Origin: Haladaptatus sp. ZSTT2 | GTDB lineage: Archaea; Halobacteriota; Halobacteria; Halobacteriales; Halococcaceae | Reading direction: 5' to 3' | DNA length: 64,000 bases | NCBI RefSeq assembly: GCF_037081775.1 | Contig: NZ_JBAMHQ010000001.1 | Span: 1,116,001 to 1,180,000 of the forward strand | Shown: in pieces, positions 8,446-16,334 of the stretch | Numbering within the stretch: the first letter of the stretch is position 1 | Layout: every line of letters begins with the position of its first letter | The notes under the pieces: model-generated | What the model saw: the letters and a program-made list of their open reading frames with translations, nothing else | Databases searched by the model: none | What the model was told of the DNA's origin: nothing | Program-made: the position numbers and the translations under genes

Positions 8446-9486
8446 CTACGGTTCCTGCGTGAACCAGTAATCAAGCGCGTAGTACTCACCGTTGACTTCG
8501 AAATAGAAGTGTTTCTCCGGGCCGCGTTGGCCCGCCTCGGTGAGTCTATTGAGCAGGTGCCTGGTGATAAGCGTCGCCTCGTTGGTATCCTGAATTTTGA
8601 GATGGCCGTCTTCGAGCAGTGTTGCCAGGTGGACTTGTTCTTCTTTTAATAACGAGTCGGTGTCGATGTGGGAGACGAACTCTTCGGGAAGAGAAAACTC
8701 CGAGCGCGACGATGATTTCTTCGTAACCGAATACCGGTAGTGTGGGTATTTCGTGGCGTACCTCGCCACCTTGCTTGAGACGCGCCATACCTCGTCTTTG
8801 TACTCGACGTGAAACGAACCTGATTGCGTGTACACAGAGTCGCGTACTGCCTGATGCGAGTCGAATTCGTACCAGAAGATCATCGAGCCACAGCGTACTT
8901 CATCGAATATCGAATCAAATTCTGACGTAACTGACTGGTCTATTGTCGAAAGCGAGGAAAATGGGATGGCTTCGCTGCGAGCGTGCTCGCGCTCTACATC
9001 AGAGCTGTCGGGACACGTCGTGACGGCAGTGAAGGTAATCTCGTATTCGAGTGGCTTTGGGTCACCGAGTTCCTCGCGGTCGATGCGGTAGTACGTCTCG
9101 TCAGTTTCGACGAACGTGACTCGGCCGAGACTCGACCGCTCCGTGGACGTGACTTCGAGCGTCTCGCTTTCGAGCACCTCTGTGACCAGCGCCTGTGTCC
9201 TGCTGTCGAAGGCACCCACCCGCCAAAACAGCGATTCGAGAATACGAGAGTCAGACCGTGGTGTGGCCGACATGTGGAGCCAGACAGGCTCCGGCGTCTG
9301 CGTTTGTGTCGTCGTTTGCGGCATCGTCGGTTGCGTCTCGGTGGGTTCGTCCGTTGGAATGGGAGCTGGCGTCACGGTCGTTGCCGCGTCGTCGTCACCA
9401 GTGTCGCGGGCGGCACAGCCTGCAAGGCCAGTCGAGAGGGTGAGCGCCCCGGCTTTCAAGAGCCGGCGGCGGGAGAGCGGAGTCAA
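8446..9486 (-). CDS. Tat-exported lipoprotein, unknown function
   Basis: The N-terminus has LSRRRLLKAGALTLSTGLAGC, a Tat motif with an archaeal lipobox, followed by a Thr/Pro-rich linker (about 30-70) and a 270-residue acidic domain. I chose TTG 9486, which gives a normal short Tat leader. A longer frame from GTG 9561 would add about 25 atypical residues and leave only six bases to the opposite ATG at 9568. Residues 70-345 show no domain I recognise. It is convergent with the polysaccharide operon. Confidence 0.6.
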   Translation of the reverse strand: MTPLSRRRLLKAGALTLSTGLAGCAARDTGDDDAATTVTPAPIPTDEPTETQPTMPQTTTQTQTPEPVWLHMSATPRSDSRILESLFWRVGAFDSRTQALVTEVLESETLEVTSTERSSLGRVTFVETDETYYRIDREELGDPKPLEYEITFTAVTTCPDSSDVEREHARSEAIPFSSLSTIDQSVTSEFDSIFDEVRCGSMIFWYEFDSHQAVRDSVYTQSGSFHVEYKDEVWRVSSKVARYATKYPHYRYSVTKKSSSRSEFSLPEEFVSHIDTDSLLKEEQVHLATLLEDGHLKIQDTNEATLITRHLLNRLTEAGQRGPEKHFYFEVNGEYYALDYWFTQEP

Positions 9487-9567
9487 GAATGTTAATTCGT
9501 TTACACCTGAAAATGAGTTTTCTGTCTGTGGGATACTGTTTTCCCCGCGCCCGAGAGACACCCCGAC

Positions 9568-10206
9568 ATGGAGAAAGCCCTCTACTTCGACCTCGACGGC
9601 ACGCTACTGCGGTACGGCAACTACCAAGCCATCGTGAAAGAAGCGTTCGAGGAAGTGGTCGGGCGTTGTGACCCCGCGTGGCACGAGATTCGACACACTG
9701 CCTTCTTCGACGCGTTCGAGGCATTCGACCCGAACCCCTACGAGGTGGGGATGGCCGCCGTGGTCGAGCACGCGAACCTCGACGTGTCGCCAGAAACGCT
9801 CGCGGAAGCGTGGCTGGAAGCTGAACTTGCGGGAACCGAACCCACGCCCGCAGCCCACGACTTGCTCTCGGAGTTGGCAGGCGAGTACCAACTCGGCGTG
9901 CTCACGAACGGCGTCACCCATGTCCAGAAACGCAAACTCGCCCACCACGGCCTCGACGACTACTTCGATACCATCCTCTGCTCCTACGACGTGGACGCAC
10001 ACAAGCCCGACCCGAGGATGTTCGAGGTGGCAAAAGAGCGACTCAGCGCGGATGCGTACGTCATGGTTGGCGACGACCGCGATGCGGATATGCGCCCGGC
10101 TGTCGAGACGGGTTTCATGCCGATTTACGTAAACGAGGGCGCAGAACTGCCGGTTGAAGTGCGCGGCCTCTCAGGGCTCGCCGCGCTCGCGGGGCTGTTC
10201 GGGTAG
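9568..10206 (+). CDS. HAD-superfamily hydrolase
   Basis: A 212-residue protein with all four HAD motifs: FDLDGTLL (motif I, nucleophile Asp near residue 8), LTNG (motif II, about 112), a KPD-containing segment DAHKPDP (motif III) and GDDRDADM (motif IV). The cap domain between motifs I and II is helical, as in phosphoglycolate phosphatase-like enzymes. It probably removes phosphate from a small metabolite in the cytoplasm; the substrate is unknown. Its stop abuts the stop of the convergent glycosyltransferase without a gap. Confidence 0.85.
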   Translation: MEKALYFDLDGTLLRYGNYQAIVKEAFEEVVGRCDPAWHEIRHTAFFDAFEAFDPNPYEVGMAAVVEHANLDVSPETLAEAWLEAELAGTEPTPAAHDLLSELAGEYQLGVLTNGVTHVQKRKLAHHGLDDYFDTILCSYDVDAHKPDPRMFEVAKERLSADAYVMVGDDRDADMRPAVETGFMPIYVNEGAELPVEVRGLSGLAALAGLFG

Positions 10207-11211
10207 TTAGTTTTCGGGGTCTGCGTTCGACCCACCGGTGAGGAGGACGAACAACAGGCCGAGGACGGCGACGAGGCCGACACCGGCGGCGAGGACGGCC
10301 TTGCCCTGTCCGTTCTCGCGGATGCCGTTTTGGGTCGCCCACAGAATGCCAGGGTAGTGGCGGGCGCGGGCGTTCGACCGGACGAAGTACTGGAGACCGG
10401 TCATGAGGTTGCCCTCGTTGAGGTAGAGTTTGGCGAGCACGAGGTTGTGGCTGCCGCGCACGTCGTGGCCTTTTGCCTCTAAGTCGTCGACCACGTCAGC
10501 GAATTTTTCAAGATATTTCTCGTCTGCCTCGCGGACGATGTCCGCGGGCGGGTCGCCCGATTCGTGGCGGACCACGAGCGGTTCTGCGACGTGGGCGAGT
10601 TTCCCCTCGCGCAGGACGCGCATCAGGAACTCGGGGTCTTGGAAGCGTCGGAAGGTGGTGTCGAAGCCCTCGATTTTCCGCGCCACGTCCGTCCGAACCA
10701 TGAGCGTCGAACCCGCGCTCGTGTGCAGCCGGTCTGCGAGTACCTCTTCTACGAGTTCGTCGCCCCCTTCGGTCGGGGTTTCGGGGTCGGATTTCGACAG
10801 GAATGAGGCGGCGAGCGAGCGCATCGGGCCGCTCGTTCCCTTCGTCTTCATGTCCACGTCACAGTAGACCGCCACCCAGCCGTCGCCTTTCGATTCGAGA
10901 TAGTCCACCTGTCGCTCGAGTTTGAGCGGGAGCCACTCGTCGTCCGAGTCGAGGAAGGCGACGTATTCGCCTTCTGCGTGCTCGATGCCGGTGTTTCGCG
11001 CGGCGGGTGCGCCCTGATTTTCCTCGTGTTCGATGAACTTCACGCGGTCGTCGTCGTAACCGGTGACGACCTCCTTCGTGTCGTCCGTCGAGCCATCGTC
11101 CACGACGAGCAGTTCGAAGTCGTCGTAGGTCTGGGCGAGGACGCTATCGATGGCGTGGGTCACCTCTTCGCTGCGATTGTAGGTTGGAATGACGACGCTT
11201 ACGGTGGGCAT
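10207..11211 (-). CDS. GT2 glycosyltransferase with C-terminal membrane anchor
   Basis: A 334-residue protein. The GT-A domain begins VSVVIPTYNRSEEV and has LLVVDDGSTDDT near 35-46 and AFLDSDDEW near 90-98 (the DXD-type metal site). A single hydrophobic segment lies at about 305-325. It belongs to the large family of polymer- or glycoprotein-modifying GT2 enzymes; donor and acceptor are unknown. It has its own YTTA-N8-ATAATAA promoter at 11239-11260, about 30 bases before the ATG, so a leaderless transcript is likely. Confidence 0.87.
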   Translation of the reverse strand: MPTVSVVIPTYNRSEEVTHAIDSVLAQTYDDFELLVVDDGSTDDTKEVVTGYDDDRVKFIEHEENQGAPAARNTGIEHAEGEYVAFLDSDDEWLPLKLERQVDYLESKGDGWVAVYCDVDMKTKGTSGPMRSLAASFLSKSDPETPTEGGDELVEEVLADRLHTSAGSTLMVRTDVARKIEGFDTTFRRFQDPEFLMRVLREGKLAHVAEPLVVRHESGDPPADIVREADEKYLEKFADVVDDLEAKGHDVRGSHNLVLAKLYLNEGNLMTGLQYFVRSNARARHYPGILWATQNGIRENGQGKAVLAAGVGLVAVLGLLFVLLTGGSNADPEN

Positions 11212-11238
11212 CAGTGAGAGAACACAGACACTCCCCCA

Positions 11239-11260
11239 CCGTTATTATCGGGGGATTAAG
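11239..11260 (-). promoter_or_regulatory. YTTA-N8-ATAATAA promoter element
   Basis: Minus strand: CTTA, eight bases (ATCCCCCG), ATAATAA, CGG. The box ends 30 bases before ATG 11211 of the GT2 gene. Confidence 0.75.
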
Positions 11261-11261
11261 G

Positions 11262-11837
11262 TCAGTCTGAGCGAGCGTAGCGCACCAGGTCCGCGAGCAC
11301 GGGCGCACCGTCGTACACCCAGAGGGCGATGACGCCGAATACGAGCGACAGTTCGAAGACGACCAGCGGCGTCAGGCCTTGGGTGGCGAGGTGGTGTATC
11401 CACCGGAAGAAGTACACCGCTGCCCGCCCGATGAGCCCGCCTTGGTCGGTGCTGTAGGCGGGCAGCGAAACGACCGGCCAGAGCACGCGGCCGACGATTA
11501 ACGGCTCGTTGAGCAACAGTGGCTCGTAGATGAGGTCGCCCACGAGGTGTGAGAGGTGCGCGATGGTGTACGCCGCCACCAGCCGACGGTTCCGGCCGTT
11601 CGTGAGCAACAACGCCCCCGCGAGCAACGGGCCCATGATGAGGATGGAGTGCATGACGCCGTGGCCTGTCGGCGTGAGGCTGAACGTCCAGCTCAGGGGC
11701 TTATCGACGAGGTCCGGTGCCTGTGAACCCAGTGCGACGAGGAACGCCGCGGCACCGTCGGGTGAGCGACGGTAGACGGCGTGGGCGAAAAGCGAGTACA
11801 ACAGGTACGCGAAGGCGAGGTGTTCCCACGGCCACAT
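11262..11837 (-). CDS. Membrane-bound metal-dependent hydrolase-like protein (DUF457/YdjM type)
   Basis: A 191-residue protein with four or five hydrophobic segments. It carries the His/Asp pattern of the YdjM/DUF457 family: WEHLAFAYLLY near the start, GSQAPDLVDKPL near 38-49, TGHGVMHSI near 57-65 and HLSHLVGDL near 94-102. These residues suggest a metal site in the membrane. The substrate is unknown. It overlaps the DUF1616 gene by one base and is probably the last gene of the flippase-DUF1616 operon. Confidence 0.72.
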   Translation of the reverse strand: MWPWEHLAFAYLLYSLFAHAVYRRSPDGAAAFLVALGSQAPDLVDKPLSWTFSLTPTGHGVMHSILIMGPLLAGALLLTNGRNRRLVAAYTIAHLSHLVGDLIYEPLLLNEPLIVGRVLWPVVSLPAYSTDQGGLIGRAAVYFFRWIHHLATQGLTPLVVFELSLVFGVIALWVYDGAPVLADLVRYARSD

Positions 11838-12895
11838 TAGCTTGGGCGTGCGTAAACGGTCTGCGTGGATAGCTGTTGTGACGTGCCCGCGGGCGGCTCG
11901 ATGTCGCCGCCGCCGTTTACCGTCACCCAGCGGTGGATAGAGCGGTAGGCGTTGTCCGCGGATGGGTTCTCGGGTACGTCGCCCTTGTAGAGGTAGAACG
12001 CCATCCGGAGGTTCCCGCCGGTCAGCGTCGGCTCGACGGTGACGTTCTGGGTGGCGTTCTCACCGTCTGCAACCGTTATCTCTTGGCGGACGAGTTCCTC
12101 TTCTTCGACCACCTGTAACTCGCCGTTGTCGGCCTGCTCGACGCGCTGGAGTTCGCCAACCACGGTGTAGGTCACCTCTTCACCCTCGTGGTTGTTGATG
12201 CCGATTGGCACGTCTGCGGGCTGTCCGGCGGCGAACGGGCCGGGAGCCTCTTCTGACTGGCCGGTCGGCACGGAGGCGTAGTAGAGCGCCGAGAACTCCT
12301 CAGACTGCGGCGGGACGGTGGCCGCAAATCCGGCGCTCGCGGCGACCAGCAGCAGGCTGACCGCGAGCAGGATGGTCGGGAGTTTCGACCGACTCGAACC
12401 GAGCGACCCGGTGTGGCTCGCGGAGTCGGTGCGCATCCCGAACGACGGGCGATACTGGCGCTCTGCGGGCAAAAGAAGGCGGAGCACGAGCGCCACCACT
12501 GCCAACAGGAGCGTGAGCGCGCTCACGCCGAGGAGGATTGGCGTGACTTCGAGCGCCCACACGAAGTTCAGGACGAAGACGACGAACGGCACGAGCGCGA
12601 GGCTGGCGACGATAGACAGTCCAATGCGCTCGACCGGGCTCATTCCGTAGTTGCTGGGGAGCTTTCGCAGTCCCTTTTTTGGGTCGTCGCGGTCGTGGGT
12701 TCCTTCTTCTGGAATGCGACCGGGATAGAGGGCAGAAATCATCGCATAGCCCGGCAGCACCAAGATAAGCGGCAGCCCCACGAGGATGCGGAGGGTTCCA
12801 CTCACGTCCGCGACGAGGATGGCGGCATCGGCAAACAGCGTCAGCGCCACGACCAGCAACAAGTCCGTCGGAAACGGCGTTCTCGACTCGCTCAT
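11837..12895 (-). CDS. DUF1616 family membrane protein
   Basis: A 352-residue protein. The N-terminal DUF1616 core has four hydrophobic segments (two in 10-50, two in 90-145), including LPLILVLPGYAMISALYPG. A fifth segment is at about 172-192, then an extracytoplasmic beta-rich domain of 150 residues. DUF1616 proteins recur in archaeal surface-polysaccharide loci; their role is unknown. Its ATG overlaps the flippase TGA (ATGA), so it can be translated from that transcript. It also has its own promoter element 27 bases upstream (12920-12941), inside the flippase end. Confidence 0.8.
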   Translation of the reverse strand: MSESRTPFPTDLLLVVALTLFADAAILVADVSGTLRILVGLPLILVLPGYAMISALYPGRIPEEGTHDRDDPKKGLRKLPSNYGMSPVERIGLSIVASLALVPFVVFVLNFVWALEVTPILLGVSALTLLLAVVALVLRLLLPAERQYRPSFGMRTDSASHTGSLGSSRSKLPTILLAVSLLLVAASAGFAATVPPQSEEFSALYYASVPTGQSEEAPGPFAAGQPADVPIGINNHEGEEVTYTVVGELQRVEQADNGELQVVEEEELVRQEITVADGENATQNVTVEPTLTGGNLRMAFYLYKGDVPENPSADNAYRSIHRWVTVNGGGDIEPPAGTSQQLSTQTVYARPS

Positions 12896-15195
12896 TGATT
12901 CTTCACAGACTCCTCTCTACCTTTATTATCGGCCCCGTAAGCGGCCTCGTCGCCACGCCGTATGCGACGCAGTCCCACTCCTAAAGTGGCGAGACCAATC
13001 CCGGTTGGGACGCTAAACCCGGCCGTCGAGTTCGTACTGGACGTCGTTGACTCCGTCGTCGAACTCGTCGTAGAGGACGTGGTTGTCGTGTTCGTCGATT
13101 CAGTTGTTGACGCCGTCGTCGTATTCGTCGTGGTGGTTGTCGTCGAGGTTGTCGTCGAGGTTGTCGAAGTCGTGGTCGAAGTCGTCGTGGTTGGCTCTGC
13201 AGTTGTCGTGGTCGTCGTTGTGGTCGGCTCCGCGGTCGTCGTCGTGGTCGAAGTCGTGGTTGCAGTCGTCGTTGGGTCTTCAGTGGTCGGGTCGTCGGTT
13301 GGCTCGTCCGTTGGTTCATCCGTCGGTTCTGCGGTCGTCGAGGTGGTCGTAGCAGTGGCTGTCGTGGTTGCGGTCGTCGTCGAGGCTGTCGTACCGCCAC
13401 CGTCGTCTGTTTGCGTGGTATCCTGCGTGGTCGCTGCGGTTGACGTGGCGGTCGTGCCGTCGGTTTGCGTCGGCGTCTGTGTGGCCGCCGTACTCGTATC
13501 GTTGGTCTGGTTCAGCCCGGGCACGTTCACGTCGGGGCTATCGACCGGGCCGAGGTCTGGCCCCATGACGGCGAAGGCAATTCCCGAGATGAACAACACC
13601 ATCCCGATGAACACGAGGATGTACTGAAGCGAGTCGTTCCCGAACAGTGACCCACTGCTAGCATAGCGATCGCGCAGACGAACGACGGGCTCGGCGATGC
13701 TGCCGGGCAGCGCAGACGAGAGGATGTCGAGCACCTCACCGATGCCGAGTGCGCCCGTGACGAACGCGAAGGTGAGGAAGATGACGAGGCCGACCGGCGG
13801 CACGACAAGGAGCGTCACGATGTCGCCGGAGACGAACGGCACGAGGTTCTGTGGGATGTAACTCGGCAGCGCGAGGATGGGGATGGCCGCGAGGCCAGTC
13901 GTGAGCGCGATACGCCCGAGTCGGGCGTCAGAGAGCGGGTTGAACCCGATTTTGCGCGCAGACCAGATATGGAACACGAACATCGACGCGTAACCGGTGC
14001 TCGTCGCAATCGCCGCGCCGTTCATCCCGAACCGTGGGATGAGGATGATGTTCAACACGAGGTTGATGAGTGCGGCGCTTGCCGTGGCGATAATCGGCAG
14101 TTTCAGGTCGCCTTTCCCCTGACCAATGGCGAGGATGGGGCGCGCAACGGCGAACCCGAGCGCACCGGGAAGGAGGAGCAAGAGTGGCTCGACGGCGGGC
14201 GTCGCTTCCTTGCCGAAGTACACTGGCACGGCGATGTGGGCAATCGAGTACAACCCGAGCGCCATCACGGCGGTGAGCAAAAGGGTGTACCGCGTCGCGC
14301 GGGCGGCGAGTTCTGAAATCTGCCCCGTCCGGTTCTGTGACCAGAGTTTCGACGTCGAGTGGACGAACACCATCTGAATCGAGGTGGGGACGAACCACAG
14401 GAACTCAGCGAGTTTGAGCGCCGCCTTGTAGTGGCCGACCTGCGTGCTGTCGGTGAGCGCCCCAAGCAAGAGGATGTCGATGTGATAGAGCGACATCAGA
14501 CAGAAGATGAGCACAATCGAAAGCGAGTTGAACGCGACCAGTTCGCGCCACGGGAAGCCCCGTGGAGTGCGCCGAACCACGTTCACCAGCGTGCTCTTGC
14601 GGTGGACTACGATGAAGCCGAGAAACATCACGAGCGCACTGCCGAGTACCTGCCCGGCGAGCGCGCCCATGACCCCGTAGCCGTAGTAGACCGCGGGGAT
14701 GGCGATGACGACGAACGTCACTTCATACAGAATTTTGAGCGGCTCAGAGTAGCGTTCGAGGCCGAATCCCATGAGCGTCCGTCTGACGAACGTCCGAAAC
14801 TGCGCGACGATGACGAGCACCGCGAGAACGTAGAAGTACGGAACGAAATCCGCGCCGAAAAAGCGTGCGACGAGGCCGGTTTCTGCGAGGAGGACGAGCA
14901 CGCCCGCACCGAACAGGGCAAGCACGAGTCCCATGCGAAAGTAAAAGCCGATGACGTAGCCACTCCAGTTGTCGATGGAGCGGTCTTCGGGGATGTATTT
15001 GCGAACCCCGTCTGCGACCCCGGAGCTCACGAAAATCATGAACATCATGAAAATCGAGAGCACGAAGGCGTACTCACCGTACTGGGCGGGGCCCATGAGA
15101 CGATAGAGGATGGGCGTCGTCGCGAGCCCAAGGACGAGGATGAAAACCTTCGACCCGAAAATCGAGAGAAAACCGCTCAGAATACTACGTTGCAC
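12892..15195 (-). CDS. Wzx-like polysaccharide flippase with Thr-rich stalk and C-terminal anchor
   Basis: A 767-residue protein, far longer than the usual 400-500 of the family. Residues 1-480 form 12-14 membrane segments of the oligosaccharide flippase type (start: SGFLSIFGSKVFILVLGLA; RLMGPAQYGEYAFVLS). This family moves lipid-linked oligosaccharides across the membrane. A further segment is at about 525-545. Residues 565-720 are almost entirely Thr, Ser, Asp, Glu and Pro, a stalk likely to be O-glycosylated and extracytoplasmic. A last hydrophobic stretch (FSVPTGIGLATLGVGL, then RRIRR) resembles a sorting or anchoring tail, but is not a clear PGF-CTERM. The start is GTG 15195; a 28-codon mini-ORF overlaps it upstream. 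Confidence 0.85.
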   Translation of the reverse strand: MQRSILSGFLSIFGSKVFILVLGLATTPILYRLMGPAQYGEYAFVLSIFMMFMIFVSSGVADGVRKYIPEDRSIDNWSGYVIGFYFRMGLVLALFGAGVLVLLAETGLVARFFGADFVPYFYVLAVLVIVAQFRTFVRRTLMGFGLERYSEPLKILYEVTFVVIAIPAVYYGYGVMGALAGQVLGSALVMFLGFIVVHRKSTLVNVVRRTPRGFPWRELVAFNSLSIVLIFCLMSLYHIDILLLGALTDSTQVGHYKAALKLAEFLWFVPTSIQMVFVHSTSKLWSQNRTGQISELAARATRYTLLLTAVMALGLYSIAHIAVPVYFGKEATPAVEPLLLLLPGALGFAVARPILAIGQGKGDLKLPIIATASAALINLVLNIILIPRFGMNGAAIATSTGYASMFVFHIWSARKIGFNPLSDARLGRIALTTGLAAIPILALPSYIPQNLVPFVSGDIVTLLVVPPVGLVIFLTFAFVTGALGIGEVLDILSSALPGSIAEPVVRLRDRYASSGSLFGNDSLQYILVFIGMVLFISGIAFAVMGPDLGPVDSPDVNVPGLNQTNDTSTAATQTPTQTDGTTATSTAATTQDTTQTDDGGGTTASTTTATTTATATTTSTTAEPTDEPTDEPTDDPTTEDPTTTATTTSTTTTTAEPTTTTTTTTAEPTTTTSTTTSTTSTTTSTTTTTTNTTTASTTESTNTTTTSSTTSSTTESTTSSTNSTAGFSVPTGIGLATLGVGLRRIRRGDEAAYGADNKGREESVKNQ
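12920..12941 (-). promoter_or_regulatory. YTTA-N8-ATAATAA promoter element
   Basis: Minus strand: CTTA, CGGGGCCG, ATAATAA, AGG. The box ends 27 bases before ATG 12895 of the DUF1616 gene. The element lies inside the last codons of the flippase, so an internal promoter within the operon is likely. Confidence 0.75.
13035..13500 (-). repeat. Low-complexity Thr-codon tract
   Basis: ACN-rich triplet repeats that encode the Thr-rich stalk of the flippase, with units such as TDEP, AEPTTTTT and TSTTT. Slippage or recombination within the tract would change stalk length without a frameshift, because the unit is a codon. Confidence 0.85.
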
Positions 15196-15263
15196 ACTAT
15201 CACCTTTAGCTTGGCTTCGGCGGCGAGCGCACGCTGTTGGACGCGGGACGTGCGGCGACTCAT
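15177..15263 (-). CDS. Candidate 28-codon leader ORF of the flippase
   Basis: ATG 15263 lies 28 bases after the ATAATAA box at 15292-15298, exactly the leaderless distance. The peptide begins MSRRTSRVQQRALAAEAK and its TGA (15177-15179) lies 16 bases inside the flippase, whose GTG start is at 15195. It may act by translational coupling, or may be chance. Two other genes behind the same promoter type have similar mini-ORFs. Confidence 0.35.
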   Translation of the reverse strand: MSRRTSRVQQRALAAEAKLKVIVCNVVF

Positions 15264-15289
15264 TCGCTTCTCGCTTGTGTTCACGGGGT

Positions 15290-15310
15290 GTTTATTATAC
15301 GGGGGGTAAG
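15290..15310 (-). promoter_or_regulatory. YTTA-N8-ATAATAA promoter element
   Basis: Minus strand: CTTA, CCCCCCGT, ATAATAA, AC. It drives the flippase-DUF1616 operon. The first ATG downstream (15263) belongs to the mini-ORF, not to the flippase. Confidence 0.7.
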
Positions 15311-15351
15311 GTTGGATGGTTGCTGGGTTAGGCGGTAAGAAACGCGCGTGG

Positions 15352-16266
15352 CTATGCGTAGCCGAGGTCTTGCAGGCGCTCTTGAACCACGTCTGCGGTT
15401 TCGTCGCGCGTCGTAGTTTCGGAGTCGTCACCGACGGTTATCTCCTTTCGCTCTCCGTTCTGGTAGGTGTGCCACGGGATGGTGGTGAGTTCGGGCGTGT
15501 GGAGTTCCGTCGGGTGGCCGTACTCCTTCATCGGAATGGGCGAGGAGCGCTCGCCGATCATCTCGGCGTGGTCTGCGGTGACGACGGTCTTGCCTTGCAG
15601 GGTTTCTAAGAGGTCTTCGACGATTGGCATACAGAGGTCGAAGTTCTCCTCGTAGGCCTGCCAGAGGATTTCGTCGTCGAGCGTCACCTCGCCGTTTAAG
15701 ACGCGATTCCAGAAGTCGAGGCTGTCTAAGTCCATGTGCTTCTGGCCGGTCTCACCGATGAACGGGTAGTGGGGCTGGATGAAGTGGCCGACGATTTTCT
15801 TGTTCGGGTACGTCTCTGCGGCTTGCTTCATGCGCTTTGCCACGGTCTCCGGGCGGACGGTGCGGAACTCATCGTCCCAGCCGTCGTCCTGCCAGATGTG
15901 TTCGACGGCGTGAAACTGCACGTCCACGCGATCGCGTTTTCGGTAGAGCTGCGGATTCGCGGTGATGTACACCGTGTCGCGCAGGTCTGCGCCGTCGAGA
16001 TACGTGTCGAGCCACTCGATGGTGGAGGACACTTTCGATTTTTTCTGTTCGAGCGTCCCGGGGAGGGTGTGGCGCTGGGCGAAGGTGTCGTAGCGACACG
16101 CATCGAGGATGATGAGGTTGTCCCAGTCCTCTTCGAACATCTCGACACCGTCGTTTTTCCCCTTCTTCTTACGCGAGCGGTAGTAGTACTTGTTCAGCTC
16201 ACGGACGACCAGATGCGGTTCACTCAGGCCGCGGCGGATGCGGTTCGTCAGTGCGGACTTCTGCAT
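15352..16266 (-). CDS. Sulfatase/alkaline-phosphatase-fold hydrolase
   Basis: A 304-residue protein. LIILDACRYDTF (about 48-59) holds the metal-binding Asp and a Cys at the place where sulfatases carry the modified nucleophile, but the canonical C-X-P-X-R is absent. VVTADHAEMIGER (about 230-242) and a following EYGHPTELHTPEL supply the Asp-His and His metal ligands. Members in surface-glycan loci transfer or remove sulfate or phospho-groups. It has no signal peptide, so its side of the membrane is unclear. It has its own promoter element at 16290-16311 with ATG 26 bases downstream. Confidence 0.8.
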   Translation of the reverse strand: MQKSALTNRIRRGLSEPHLVVRELNKYYYRSRKKKGKNDGVEMFEEDWDNLIILDACRYDTFAQRHTLPGTLEQKKSKVSSTIEWLDTYLDGADLRDTVYITANPQLYRKRDRVDVQFHAVEHIWQDDGWDDEFRTVRPETVAKRMKQAAETYPNKKIVGHFIQPHYPFIGETGQKHMDLDSLDFWNRVLNGEVTLDDEILWQAYEENFDLCMPIVEDLLETLQGKTVVTADHAEMIGERSSPIPMKEYGHPTELHTPELTTIPWHTYQNGERKEITVGDDSETTTRDETADVVQERLQDLGYA

Positions 16267-16289
16267 GGATGGTTCTCATCAACCTACCA

Positions 16290-16311
16290 CCTTTCTTATT
16301 CGCCGCATAAA
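16290..16311 (-). promoter_or_regulatory. YTTA-N8-ATAATAA promoter element (variant)
   Basis: Minus strand: TTTA, TGCGGCGA, ATAAGAA, AGG. One mismatch in the box, same 8-base spacer. The box ends 26 bases before ATG 16266. Confidence 0.6.
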
Positions 16312-16334
16312 CAGGGAACCGAGCGCGGCGTGTG

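Noticed and set aside
13035-13500. Possible CRISPR or tandem DNA repeat
   Set aside because: The repeats are triplet-based and in frame with a protein stalk, without constant spacers.
12962-13627. Plus-strand Val-rich frame of 221 codons
   Set aside because: It is the complement of the Thr-codon tract of the flippase; low-complexity Val runs come from the reverse of ACN repeats.
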